Source: Cenococcum geophilum 1.58
Lineage: Eukaryota; Ascomycota; Dothideomycetes; Gloniales; Gloniaceae
Reading direction: 5' to 3'
DNA: 64,000 bases
NCBI GenBank assembly: GCA_001692895.1
Contig: KV748193.1
Span: 1,736,001-1,800,000 of the forward strand
A model generated the notes under the pieces. That model was not told the DNA's origin. It did no database searches and saw only the letters and a program-made list of their open reading frames with translations. The first letter of the stretch is position 1; each line of letters begins with the position of its first letter. Both the position numbers and the translations under genes were made by a program. Below, in pieces: positions 34,780 through 45,775 of the stretch.

Positions 34780-35735
34780 TATAAGAATCTGCTGCTACTA
34801 GCTGCGCGGTCTTCCGCGAGCTTTGTAGTGTTAAGCAGTTACTCTACACAGCGGATTTCTGTAAAGAGGTCCTTAGCGGTTCTTACCCGTATAGCGAAGT
34901 TCTGGCGGAAGAGCTCTGCTTATAGGTAGGTTAGAAGGCGTAAGAACTAAAAGTCTACCTCTTAATTAGGGTCGATAAAAGGGGTGTATAAGAAGAGGTC
35001 CTCTAAGCTATATATACGGGCTAAGAAGGTGTTAAACTTCTAATTCTTCTTTATTATAGTTGTATAGTACACAATAGCATTTTTAAAGCGTCTTACTGTA
35101 GGGTTCTTAATCTGGTCTTGGACTATAGTCTTAAGTTTGCCCTACAGTAGAGGACCTTTATCTTTGGCGCCCAGACGGCGATATACTAGTTAGGTAACTG
35201 TCTTTTCTTTTATAAAACCTTCGATGGCCTAGCGCGTACGTCACTTGCAGTTGTAGTCAGCGTTATAGATCTTAAATTAATTCTTAATTGCAGCAATCCA
35301 CCGGTCGAACTTCTATTAAGTAGTGCCACTAATATTGGGTAGTGACTTCTTAACTAGGGTGTTAAGATTCGTTCGTTATATACATTTAATACGCAACTCG
35401 TGCTCGTCACTGGAGAGGCGACGGGAGGGCTTTATTGAATCGAGAATGCTCTATAAGTTGGCTATTTTATTAGCCAGCTCATCTAGCTCCTTTAGGTTAG
35501 TAGTATTTGGTAGAACGCTAGTAACCTTGCTAAGCTTCTATTGAGCCTAGATATATAAGTTAAACTAGTCTCTAGCGTTCGTAAATATCTAATCTTAAGA
35601 TTCGGAAGGTGGCTCAGATTCTGCTAGTATGCTGCTAGCGTTTTCGTCTGCACTAGATGCTGAGGCGCTTTACCGTCGTGTCGCGGGCGTATTGCCGTCG
35701 AGTGTAGGCGTTGATCTTGTCTTTGGAGGCATCAT
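34780..35735 (-). pseudogene. GyZ gag-like remnant
   Basis: Minus-strand reading from ATG at 35735 (MMPPKTRSTPTLDGN), 55 bp inside the 5' LTR. It passes KFDRWIAAIKN (about 35315-35280), LGAKDKGPLLQGKLKTIVQDQIKN (split here for length; about 35175-35105) and LARIYSLEDLFLYTPF (about 35035-34985). This is the layout of an LTR-element capsid protein of the W-x-x-A type. It is interrupted by RIP-type stops. No protease, RT or integrase follows it. Confidence 0.6.
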
Positions 35736-35790
35736 AGGTCGTGGGAAATTAAACCGGCTATCCTCCTAAGGGGATTGGTAAGGATTCGAA

Positions 35791-36006
35791 TATAAGGTAA
35801 GAATGTGGATAGGGAGTCCAATGATAGAACAATAGGGTATATTGTACAGTAGACGAATCCTTAAGGGAGAAGGAGGAGTCTGAGGTGCGAGGTAAGGAAG
35901 GGGTTTCCCTAGGGGCACGTGCAGAGCACGTGCCTCACAGGCGAGTCGCATGTGAGTCGCCTGTGCCTCGCAGCTATATAACTATATACTTAGGTTTCAC
36001 CTAACA
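35791..36006 (-). repeat. GyZ 5' LTR
   Basis: 216 bp, TATAAGGTAAGAATG to TTTCACCTAACA, the RIP-altered partner of 32732-32947 (TG at the end has become TA). The first internal bases in element sense read ttcgaatccttaccaatcc, a candidate primer-binding region that I could not match to a tRNA 3' end. Confidence 0.92.
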
Positions 36007-37573
36007 GACAAATAGGTAGAAGTCCTTTAGTAAGTCCTTAAAGATTACAAAATACTTAAGAGAGTTGGCTATTGTGTGGGCGATAATTACGGTAGTAATA
36101 ATAAGCTTCTTTAAGGACTTTCTATAAGACTTTAAAACGAAGAAATAGAAGCTTAATATAACGCTAAGTAATATTGTATTCGCTGCTACGGGTATATACT
36201 TAATATAGCTACGCAAGCATTCTTCTTTTCTAAAGATAAGGAAGCTGTTAATACTACCTTTAAGAATACTCGTGAGAAGCTTAAGGCAGAGTTAAAGCTT
36301 AAGGCCGATTAGATTAAAGAGATTCTAGCTAAGAGGTTCTAAAAAGGGAAGGCTAGTAAGTTTACCTACCGTGTAATTAGTTCTTCTGGTAAAATATATA
36401 ACGTTATTATATATATTTAAAGCTCTACCACTTACTATAATTACTTTATCGTGATTGCTTTACGGGCTATTTCTATAAATAATAACACGTAGTGGAACTC
36501 TTAGTATAATATAATTATAGTAGCTCTTAAATTAAAAGACGTAATTAAAAAATATTAAGAGGAGTATATAGAGGAGTTTAATAAGGAGGATATCCTTAAT
36601 ATAACTAATTAGAAGGCTTTAAAAAATATTAGAGACTTTCTCTAGCCCTTTAAAAGAGTTATAAAGGAAATAGAAGGCGATAAAGCTACCCTTAATAAGG
36701 TGCTTTTTATAATAGATTTTATGGTAGAGTACTTTAGATTAGCTCTGTCTAAGTACGCTACTAATTAAAAGCTCTGCGATTATATACGTACTAGTTAGCA
36801 CGCCTTTAATAAATACTACCTTAAAACCAATAAGGTTATTATATACGGCGCAGCCCTTACTATTAGCTCCTTACTAGAGGAAGGCCTATATTAATCGCAA
36901 CTGGAAAGCCACTTAGAGGAAGCCTATAGCTAATACAGCTTAAAGTCTTTAGATAAAAGAGTATAAGGATAAGTATAAGGCAGAGGTAAGAAATAAGGAA
37001 GCTACTAATCGCAATTGCGAGCCTAATAAGTACGATCTTTAGAATAGGAAGTAGTCGCTTCTTAATTTAATTAAGGATGAATTTAATTACTTTATTAACA
37101 CCTCTTCTACTAATCTTTCTTCTAGTATAACTGCTCTTAATTAGTGGCTTGGTTTAAGCAATTGCGTAGAGTACCTGTCTCTCTATTGTATGGCGATAGA
37201 TATTCTATCTATACCACCTATATCGGCTAAGCTAGAGCGTATTTTCCTAGGAGCGCGGCAAATAATTACCTAGCAGCGTATAAAGCTTAGGGCTATTAAT
37301 ATTAAGCGGTTGGAGTGTTTAAAGTTATGGATAAAGGGAGGAATAGTAGTAGGCTGGAGGAGAGAGCAGATGGCAAGCAATAGGGAGGGGGGGTAGAGGA
37401 CTCTAAAACAATATTGGCTACAGCAAATCGGTACAACACTATGCCAAGACTGGTGATATAGCCTCTATATACAATATCGCGATTATTTATTCATATCGCG
37501 ATAAATTGGCTCTCTTATGAATACGATGCGATAAGTGGTCAATTTATTCATTCATTCATCGTTGGGACCCCTG

Positions 37574-38751
37574 CAGAGAATGGTAAAAATACTCTCCTTT
37601 GGCAAAGGAACTGAAAAAAGCATATACTAAGCGTAACGATACTAGCTCCATAAGTCAACCTAAAGCTAGCAACGCCCTATAAAGCCCTAGGGGAATAAAA
37701 AGGTTAACTAGTATAAAGCAGTTTAAAACCAAGCGTACTAAATGCAAGAGTTTGTCTAAAATAAATAGTTTTTAAACTATTTCCAATTAAAACTTTAACA
37801 AAACTCCAATATTTATAAGAAATTAATATAGCTTAATTACAAGGCAAGAAAAGTTAAATCTTTTGCTAGCTAATATAGCGATTAAAAATACACTTAAAAT
37901 TTTTTTTAAAAACTCTTCTAAAATACCTTTCTTTTTAAGAACCCCTTTAACTTATTATATTTATTTAAATTATTATAAAATATATTTGCTTTAGGGCAAT
38001 ACCTTAATTCCTTATATCTATTTAAACCCTTTATTAAACCCTCTTAGTATAAACCTAAACCCTATTTTACTCCTAAAATACCTTTTTTAAGCCTTACTTT
38101 AATTCCTTCTAATTTAAATTTAAACCCTTAGCTAATTATTACTTTACTAACTATTATAAAAATAAATAACAAACTTAATTTTTATATTATATTTCTATAT
38201 ATAGTAGGCTCTACTATAACTTAATATTTTTAATATAATACCTCTTATATATTTTAAGTATTACTTTTATACTATTTTTATAAAACCTATAATCTTTAAC
38301 GGCTTCTATAAAATAGTAGTTATATAAATATATAAGTATATTTACCCCCTTGCCCTATAAAGTATTATAGCGTATTATATAATCTATTTAGTATATTACC
38401 GCCCTATAGTTTAGGGTTTTTATATTTTATTAAAACTTTAAACCTTGGTAAGTTATTACTTAAACTTAATAAGCTAAATGCTAATATTACTATAGCTTTT
38501 TTTATACTAAGTATTGCTTAAATGTTTTTATTTAAATTAATGTAATATATTAAATATTATTATTTAATAAAAAGAGTATATTTAGTAGCGTGGAGGATTT
38601 TAGCATTATATTACCTAGTAACTTTTTAATTATTTTTTATTAATCTACTATTAATCTACTTAGCATTAGCAATAATTTAATATATAGGGAAATATAAGGT
38701 AATGTTGCTTTACTATTAAGTATTTTATAAAAAGGGAAATACTCCTTCTAG
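37574..38751. other. AT-rich sequence between hAT and GyY
   Basis: About 1.2 kb of AT-rich, RIP-like sequence. Translation in all frames by eye shows no recognisable protein and no terminal repeats. It matches nothing else in the window that I can see. It is probably old, fully eroded repeat or intergenic DNA. Confidence 0.6.
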
Positions 38752-38756
38752 GAGAA

Positions 38757-39073
38757 TATAAAAGGCCAGTCTAACCGGAACGTATAATTATCTAATTAAT
38801 AGTATAGAATAAGAGTCACAAGTAAGTAGAAGATAAGTTAAGGTAGAATAATCTTTATAAATAAAGGACAATGCTTTCTAACCTCTTTTATTTAGAGACT
38901 AATTACTAGTCCTTCTTTAGAGGAGAACCAGCTCCCTATATAATCCTTTTAAAACGCTAGTAAAATCCTTTACCCCTTATCTATCTAACCGTATCTTCTA
39001 GGATATAGATGGAATATAGATAAGACTTCCTTCTATCTTATCTAATATATACCTTCTAGGGAATTCCGTTATA
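38757..39073 (-). repeat. GyY 3' LTR
   Basis: 317 bp, TATAAAAGGCC (originally TGTAA) to TTCCGTTATA. It matches the two parts of the right LTR along its whole length. GAGAA precedes it. Confidence 0.92.
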
Positions 39074-39490
39074 ATTGCCTCCCCTTTAAGAGTCTTAGTC
39101 CTCTAAAACTTCGCCTCTATTAAGCTTTTATAAAGTTCTAGCTAAAACCACTAGGGAAAATTCTTAGTAGAAAGGTACTTTATAATGCGGCTTATAGCTA
39201 GTTCTTTACTAGCGTAGAACCTTACTTTATCCTCAGTTTCTCTGCTCTTCTCCTACTATAGTTTCTTATAATGCCTTTATAATAGAACTAAAATAATAAT
39301 AATAAAAATTAGATAGGATTTACCTTTCTTATTATAAGAGTTTATTATAAGTTAATCTAGAGGTTATCCTGTGCAACGCGTTTATAAGCTACTATCCCTA
39401 TTTACCTAAAATAGGTTCTAATAACGACGTCTTTATTTTAATTTTCTTCTAGTTTATAAGCTGTCGCCTCTTACGCGTCTTTTCATTAAC
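39074..39490 (-). pseudogene. GyY pol C-terminal end
   Basis: Minus-strand reading near the LTR gives VRFYASKELAISRIIKYLST and then a Trp/Lys-rich end, LKGEA, merging into the polypurine tract. It probably corresponds to the end of the polyprotein, after the integrase and chromodomain that lie at 44259-45071. The join between the two parts is obscured by later insertions. Confidence 0.5.
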
Positions 39491-39559
39491 AATACTATTT
39501 ATCTCGTCTTTTAGCAGACTGTTTCCTCTATATCTCCGCTTTTAGCTTTCGTACATCAG

Positions 39560-41082
39560 CAAAATGTTTGTGCCTCCTGACAGTACTGACAGCTCCTGAC
39601 AGCTCCTGTCAGGGCTGTCAGGAGCTCCAGGAGACACTCACACTCGGCATCCTGTCAGGAACCTGTCAGGAGGTCGCCCGGACCACCAGGACCACCAGGA
39701 CCTCCAGGACCTCCAGGACCTCCAGGACCATCAGGACCATCAGGACCATCAGGACCATTAGGACCATCAGGACAACAATAAAAATTCTAGATTTAAAAAT
39801 AGGGTATATTAACACTCCAGTATTTACAGCTAGTTAAAAATACAAAAATATTTTAATTATATATGATCTAAATAATCCAATCTGCCTACCGCCTGTGTCT
39901 GTCATAGGAGCTCTACGATCGCTCGGGCGTCGGGCGATCGACTGAGGAGCCTCTTGCGGAGGCCCCAAATCGTCGATTGGCGATGTTCCCGATGATCCGC
40001 TGGCCGTGTGCTGATTTCCTAACTAGGACTAGTGCCTGCCTGTCCTACCTGTCCGAGCCTGCCTGTGCCTGCCTGTGCCTGCCTGTCGTGCCTACCTGTC
40101 TATGCCTACCTGTCTGTATCTGTAATTCGGGGGAGAGGTCGGCTCGATCGAAGGATCTGCTTGATTCGATTGCGATTAATTGTATTGATTTGAATCGTTT
40201 TCTATGGGCGTTCGCTGGCTGTACGTTTGAACGGTGGTCGTCTGGGGTGCCTCATTCGGTAACGGGCTAATATCGAGGCTCTGGTTCGATTCGATTCGAA
40301 CGATTGAATCGATCGTCTGGTTCTGGCGACGGTCCTCTCCTACCTGCCTGCCTACCTGCCTGCCTGCCTGCCTGCCTGCCTATGTTAGTATCTAATTCAA
40401 TTCGGGGGAGGGGTCGGCCCGATTGAAGGCTCTAATTGATCCAGATCGTTCTCTATGGCCGTTCGCTAGCTGTATATTCGAACGGTGGTCGTCTAGGGTG
40501 CCTCCCTAGGAGGCCTTGATTCGATTCGGTGATAGGCCAATATCAAATTTAATCGATCGAATCGTTCGTGGTATTCGCTGGCTGGTTGTTTAAAAAGTCG
40601 TCGTCTAGTTCTGGTAACGGTCGTCGTCTAGTTCTAATAACGGTCGTCAGGTTCTGGCAACGGTCGTCTGGTGACGGTAACGGTCGTCTACTGGCTGCCG
40701 TTCTAGTGTTTCCTAAGGTAGGGAGGATGTGAGAAAGGGTAAAAAATAAGGTGGCTACAAAGGGGGTAACTTGGCAGGGCACGTGTAGGCTATCGGGAAT
40801 ATAGCGGGGACCCGATAGCACTGTGTGTCGCGCCTGATAGCACTATGTCGCGCGCGCGCGCGCACCTAAGGTGTCGCATTAGGGGGGTGTTGCTTGAGGG
40901 GTATGGGGGGGTGGGAGGGGTGTCGCTTAGGGGTATCCTGCCAGGAACCTGACAGGACGATCAGGAAATACTAGTTTCCTGTCAGGAGCCTGTCAGGACG
41001 ATTAGGAAATACTAGTTTCCTGTCAGGACCCTAACAGGACGATCAGGAAATCAAAGATCCTGCCAGGAGCCTATCAGGACGA
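39560..41082. repeat. GC-richer minisatellite region with cctgtcagga units
   Basis: Little-mutated block inside GyY. It contains inverted and direct cctgtcaggagc units (39576-39672 and 40937-41082, period about 38-45 with gacgatYaggaaat), 9-bp ccaggacca repeats (39680-39776) and CCTG/CCTGT repeats (40032-40120 and 40342-40382). It also has a tandem duplication of about 260 bp (about 40127-40390 and 40391-40600, each with attcgggggag and gaacggtggtcgtct), ~27-bp acggtcgtcgtctagttct repeats (about 40590-40690) and a CG run (40848-40864). No protein-coding gene is visible; the short open frames here are made of repeats. Confidence 0.75.
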
Positions 41083-42086
41083 TTTGTTGGTTGCAAAACG
41101 AATGAGAATCCTTGGCATGCAGATCCCCAATTTTTGCACCCAACCCTACGCGCAAAACCGTGAGATAGCCCATTTCCACGTTAAACGCGCTTTATTGTCA
41201 ATATATAGTCTATAACAGCTTTAGTGTCCCCCCCTATGTGCGCGCGCAATACATATATTCTCGCGTGCAGAAGTATTTGCACACTATAAAATGTCTTAGC
41301 ACGCGCTCCTTTACCAAAATCGATTAAGTTAAATATTAACTACCCTTAACTGCACCACAACCATACGCAATTAAAGCTCTATATCTCTAATATAGCCTCT
41401 TTACTCTACTATCTACGTTATCTATAAGTAGCTAGTTATATAATAGCTTTGTGGTGGCGCAGTAGAAGGGTAGTTAGATTTTTGCGACCGTACGCGTAAA
41501 ATAAGACGGCTTAGTAGCTAACCTCTACTATGCCACTATAAAGCTATTATATAACTAGCTACTTATAGGTAATATAGATAGTAAAGCAAAGAGGCTATAT
41601 TAGATATATAGAGCTTTAATTGCGTATAGTTGTAGTATAGTAATATATTTAAGATTTGCGTAATGCTAAGAGATTTCTTACACAAATTTTATCGCAGAGC
41701 CTTATCCAACACCTAAAGGTAAGGCCTAGTTTATTCCACAACGATAAGTAATTAAAACTTCTTAAGCTTTAAATATCTTGTCTATAGTAGCTACTACCTC
41801 TTATAAGAGTATCTAGCTATTATATGTCTATATAGTTAAAATATAAGTGGTATAATCTCTTAATTTTGGTGAGGGCGCGTGCTAAGATATTTCGTAGTAT
41901 ACAAATACTTCTACACGCGAGAATATTACGCGCGTATATAAGGGGGGGCATACTGGAGCTGTTACAGACTGTATATTGGCGCGTGTAATATGGAAATAGG
42001 CTATCTTACGGTTTTGCACGTAGGGTTAGGTGCAAAAATTAGGAATCTGCATGCTAAGGATTCTCATTCGTTTTGCAACTAATAAA
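41083..42086. mobile_element. Foldback/MITE-like element with long inverted repeats
   Basis: About 1 kb with terminal inverted repeats of roughly 240 bp (41083-41325 and about 41860-42086), beginning tttgttggttgcaaaacg and ending cgttttgcaactaataaa. A second inverted pair lies inside (about 41342-41460 and 41525-41648), forming a hairpin around a ~40-bp loop. No transposase is encoded. It interrupts the cctgtcagga array, whose units resume at 42087 (ttaggaaaatc). I could not settle the target duplication. The right arm is more RIP-mutated than the left. Confidence 0.85.
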
Positions 42087-42099
42087 TTAGGAAAATCAA

Positions 42100-44061
42100 A
42101 ATCCTGCTAGGAGCCTGTCAGGACGATTAGGACCTCTAGGAAAATCAAAATCCTGTCAGGAGGCCTCCAGGATCTTAGCACCCCAACAAAATGCTAATAT
42201 ATCTTTAGCTATTCTTTTATAGCTGCTTTATTCTCTTTTTATAACACATCTATAAGTAATAGGATCCTCATTTTATCTCTATTAATGATACTAACTCCCT
42301 ATAGTATTCTCTTATAATAGCTTAAGGTTATACTACGCGTCCCTAAACCGGCGGCGGTATTATTTCGGTGCTATCCTAGACCACCTTTATTACTCCTACG
42401 GTAATCTCTTTAAAGTACTACCGTTATTACGTTTACGCGCTTACGTTAAACCTATCCTACGCCTATAAGATGCCTTACTCCAGCGAAAATAAATCTAAGT
42501 ATTCCTATTGCCGCAGCAGGAGAAAGACCTATTGTATAATTACAGCACCTGTTGTACCAAACGCGTGCTTACGCGTTCGGTACACCAGGTACGCGTTTAC
42601 GCGTTCAGTGCACCAACCACTCGCTTACGCGTCTGGTGCACTTATGAAGCACTGACTAATTAGGGGGGAGGTGCATCAGTATATAGACCACGTAGTCTGC
42701 TTCATACAATCGACAGTCACCATCCAAACAAGCATACGATACTACATGTATTTCGTGCCCGTGGATACGACTCACTCGTGCTATTAAGTTAGTACGAACA
42801 CCTATATTTTAGTATTTTCCATTATATCTTATTCTAAATTTTACTAATTATATTAGATCCCCGCCGTCTATACGCATAAGACTTATAAGCTCTATTACGC
42901 TATCTAGGATTTCTACCTATATCTAAATAGCAATAAATGGGGATAGAAGGTATCTACCCTTACTTATAGGCTCTTTAATTTAATAAGGGTTTCTACTACT
43001 ATAGAGATATAGTAATCTCGGATATATAGTATCCAAGAGCGTATATACAAGCAGCTTACCTTTATAAATAATAACATTCATACTCTTACGCGGGCCTTTT
43101 TAGCTAGGTAAGTTTCTCTAATAATACGTTTAGGAACTATACTAATTATCTTAGCTAACGGCTTTTAGATCCCTACTTAGATGCTAATTTAGAGCCTAAA
43201 GATACTAAGAACAGTAATAAAAGTCTAGATAAACGTTCTCCTCGCTAGTCTCCCGCCTATACCAGTCCTTCCAGTGCCCGTCATTTTAAGAAGAATATTA
43301 GTAGAAGTGCTAATGCTTCTAGGGATAGAGGAGCCGATAATACTATTAATAATAACATTAAGATAGAAGAGGAGGCTCCCGTTACTACTGCTAATATTAA
43401 AGTTATTATCTAGCTCTTTTCTTCTTTTTATAAAATAGCCTTATATAGTACTTCTCAGGTGCCTTTAAAATGCCCTATTATTAGGAATTAACTTTATACT
43501 TTAGGGATGCCTTTATTCTAAGCTTTAGTGACAATTTATATAAAGGCAGTGTACTACTATAATCCCTATATATAATAAACGGGTAGTGCTCCTATAGGTG
43601 CTTTATAATTTTTTAAAAATTTTAATTCTTTATAGGCTGTCTTTTTGCTTCTCTTTATACTATTAACTCTACTATATATCTCTAGTGCTAGACCAAATAC
43701 TCTCCTTTTATCCCTAGGGGGTCCTTCTAAATCCCTAAGGCCTTTTCTTATATTACTACTACTCATTCTTAAATAGCGTCTTCTTTAAACAGTATCCTTA
43801 GTAGTTCTCCTATAAATCCTATAGGCTTCCCCTTACAGGGTTCTAGGATCCCTATTATAATAGCGAAATATTTCTATTCTTAATACCTATACTTAACCTT
43901 ATAGTTTTAATTTATAGGGTCTTCCCTATTATCTCGTCTATAGTATATCTGAAATTATTACCAAATCCTTACCTTTAGTCCTTAGGAAGGTTTTAATTAC
44001 CGTATTATATTCTAGTTAAAGGTGCTCCTTAAGTTCCTAACTATTATGCGCCTAAAAGTAT
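42100..44061 (+). other. Unclassified RIP-degraded repeat, with possible plus-strand ORF
   Basis: After two more cctgtcagga units (42100-42180) comes AT-rich sequence. A plus frame (ATG 42470, MPYSSENKSKYSYCRSRRKT) continues past the solo LTR at 42533-42800 as a long frame with RIP-type stops. The CxxC plus RRKTC-like start resembles N-termini of repeat-encoded fungal ORFs, but I cannot name a family. A 66-codon minus-strand frame (43766-43566, MSSSNIRKGLRDLEG) is also open. Which strand is coding is unclear. The solo LTR is described separately. Confidence 0.35.
42533..42800 (+). repeat. Solo copia LTR, type A
   Basis: 268 bp, TGTATAATTACAGC to AGTACGAACA, with duplication CCTAT on both sides (42528-42532, 42801-42805). 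Three imperfect ~30-bp repeats with the core cttacgcgttcggt lie in its U3. It is the same family as the LTRs of the copia at 45077-51501. Confidence 0.94.
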
Positions 44062-44258
44062 TGTTAGGAATAAAGGCAAATGGTCACCATATAAGGCATA
44101 TTGCCGTCACGTGTGGCAAGTTGCCATCACGTGCCGCCGCGGCACTAGCTTGGTGAGGAACCTTAAGTTCCTCACCCCTTTTTTCAAGAAGAAAAAAAGA
44201 ACAATTATCATACTATCTACGAACCGTAGCTACGTGATATCCCCTTGTGTAACTAATA
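44062..44258. repeat. Solo LTR of another family, with hairpins
   Basis: 197 bp, TGTTAGGAATAAAGG to GTAACTAATA, flanked by AGTAT on both sides (44057-44061, 44259-44263). It contains several perfect palindromes: gtgccgc-c-gcggcac (44131-44145) and gtgaggaac-cttaa-gttcctcac (44153-44175). It is less mutated than its surroundings. No full-length relative is in the window. Confidence 0.85.
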
Positions 44259-45071
44259 AGTATCCTTCTTAGTAAACTAAAAATTTGTACTTCTTCTAGC
44301 GCTATCTTTAGTCTAAAATATCTTCTATATTCCATTCTAGTTCCCTATTAATTTCGCTAGGTAGTAGCGGTTTTATACTATCTCTTCTCTAGTATAGCTT
44401 TAGTAAGAAAACATAAAATATAGGATATATTAAGTATAATTTCGGCAATTCTAATTTATAAGCTTAATTTCCTTTAGTTTTCCTAACTATCTTAAAGGGT
44501 CTAAGCTACTAGTAATCCAGCTTCTTCTTAATACGTTTTATTTAGATATTTTTTATAAATAGTAAAACTTCGTCTCCTATCTTAAATTCTTTTAGTATAT
44601 ATTTTTTATTATAGTACTTTTTTTACACAGCCTAGGCGTCTAGCAAGTGCTTTTTAAGTTCTTCTCTGCGAATTCTCATTTGCTTAATTCTCTTAGACGC
44701 TACTAGTGCCTTTTTTTCGGGAATAATGTTCTTAACATTCTAGGGGGTATTTACTTTTACCCCAAATAATGCTTTATAAGGGGTTATTTTTATACTGCTA
44801 TAGATGCTTATATTATATACGTATTACGCTAAAGCTAACTACAATATCTAATTATCCTGTTAATAATTAATATAGCAGCGGAGGTAGTATTCTAATAACG
44901 CATTTAAACGCTCCATTAGCCCATCTATTTATAGGTAAAAGGCGGTACTTATTCTTCGCCGTATTTTTAATAAGAGACAGAATAAAGGCTAGAATGCGCT
45001 ATTAAATACAGTACCTCTATTAGATATAATTTCCCTTAGCATACTAAATAAAAGCCACCGTTCTAAAAATA
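44259..45071 (-). pseudogene. GyY integrase C-terminal half and chromodomain
   Basis: Minus-strand reading right after the copia insertion gives REIISNRGTVFNSAF (about 45035-44990, from the ISDRG integrase block), then RRISTAFYLQIDGLMERLNA (about 44955-44895, from the HPQTDGQTER block) and GDEVLLFIKNIQIK (about 44565-44525). A chromodomain start (EWNIEDILDQRQ) is near 44340-44305. It continues the integrase broken at 51502. Confidence 0.8.
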
Positions 45072-45076
45072 GGTTT

Positions 45077-45336
45077 TGTATAATTATAGCACCTATTATA
45101 CCAACCGCGTGCTTACGCGTTCGATACACCAAGTACGCGTTTACGCGTTCGGTATACCCACTCGCTTACACGTCTAGTGCACTCCTAAAACACTAGCTAG
45201 TTAGGGGGGAGGTGCGTTAGTATATAGACCACGTAGCCTACCTTAATAGAATTGACAGTTACCATCATCTAAAAGAGCATACGATACTATACGTATTTCG
45301 TGCCCCTGGATCTAACCTATTAAATTGGTATAAATA
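45077..45336 (+). repeat. Copia 5' LTR
   Basis: 260 bp, TGTATAATTATAGC to GGTATAAATA (originally ACGAACA), with type A U3 carrying cttacgcgttcg repeats. A small deletion near 45320 accounts for its being shorter than the 3' copy. Confidence 0.93.
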
Positions 45337-45775
45337 CTGATTAGTAAGCGCGCACAGATTAGCAATCACTTAATACCTCCCACTAAGCGATATACAATAG
45401 CGACTACCTGTTTAGACTCCTAGTACGACCTACTGGAAGGTCGGAAGTCGGGGATTGCGGACTTATCTCCAACTCTATATACTTATTTAAGTCTTAGTAC
45501 GGTTTACTAAAAGTATAATAGACGCGAATAGAGACCTATACGGAACCCCCTACCTTCAAACCTTAAACCCCTATTCCTACTACACCCTCTTTTAATACCT
45601 CCGACGTCTTTTTAGACCCCTTATAGAGACCTCCTACCCCTCTACGGACCACTATGGACCTATCAAGACCCCTTACGGATACCTTTACCCTTTTACAAAC
45701 CGTTACGGACCCATTAACCGATTTTACAGACCACTATAAGACCTCCTCCACCCGCTACGCACTACACTATATAGT

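Larger units (their letters stand above)
32732..36006 (-). mobile_element. GyZ: small LTR retrotransposon without pol, nested in hAT
   Basis: LTRs of 216 bp (32732-32947, 35791-36006) with target duplications GATAA (32727-32731) and GACAA (36007-36011), again a single C/T difference. The C-rich run at 32950-32962 is the polypurine tract on the minus strand. The internal 2.8 kb has a gag-like region at its 5' side (about 35735-34780), but the rest is minisatellites with no RT or integrase. It is therefore a non-autonomous element, related by LTR start and internal edge to GyW at 62076. Confidence 0.88.
31875..37396 (+). pseudogene. hAT transposase pseudogene, split by GyZ (32732-36006)
   Basis: The reading starts at ATG 31875 (MASPTLESLLINSNSN). 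A BED-finger-like stretch lies at about 32130-32220 (RRYWYYRQYVFWRN), where both Cys of the CxxC have become Tyr. The frame reaches NGGDN at about 32730, is cut by GyZ, and resumes at 36012 with VGYCVGDNYGSNN (about 36065-36105). Then come YGYILNIATQAFFF (about 36180-36225), WNSQYNIIIVALKLKDVI (about 36490-36545) and the C-terminal hATC dimerisation block, ILSIPPISAKLERIFLGARQ (about 37205-37265), ending LECLKLWIKGGI. Stop at 37394-37396. Transposase cuts the element out and reinserts it. RIP-type stops and the insertion make it inactive. Confidence 0.87.
31572..37573 (+). mobile_element. hAT DNA transposon, interrupted by GyZ
   Basis: Terminal inverted repeats are CAGGGGTAACAACGAT at 31572 and ATCGTTGGGACCCCTG ending at 37573. 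They differ at 2 of 16 positions. The 8-bp target duplications are TAGAGAAT (31564-31571) and CAGAGAAT (37574-37581), differing by one C/T change. An 8-bp duplication and a CAGxG-type terminus are hallmarks of the hAT superfamily, and the transposase fits. GyZ (32732-36006) is nested inside; without it the hAT is about 2.7 kb. Left and right ends and transposase all point to one plus-strand element. Confidence 0.93.

Noticed and set aside
35769..35790. tRNA-like ttcgaatcc next to the GyZ 5' LTR
   Set aside because: Could be a primer-binding site or T-arm fragment, but no acceptor or anticodon arms fold around it, so no tRNA gene is called.
39568..39837. Open frame of 89 codons with RTTRTSRTI repeats, and a Gly-Pro-Pro (collagen-like) reading in another frame
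   Set aside because: The reading comes only from 9-bp minisatellite units. No upstream gene context, and the repeats are too few for a collagen-like protein.
43566..43766. Minus-strand 66-codon frame MSSSNIRKGLRD
   Set aside because: Open and plausible-looking but isolated in degraded repeat, with the opposite strand also readable; not called as a gene.
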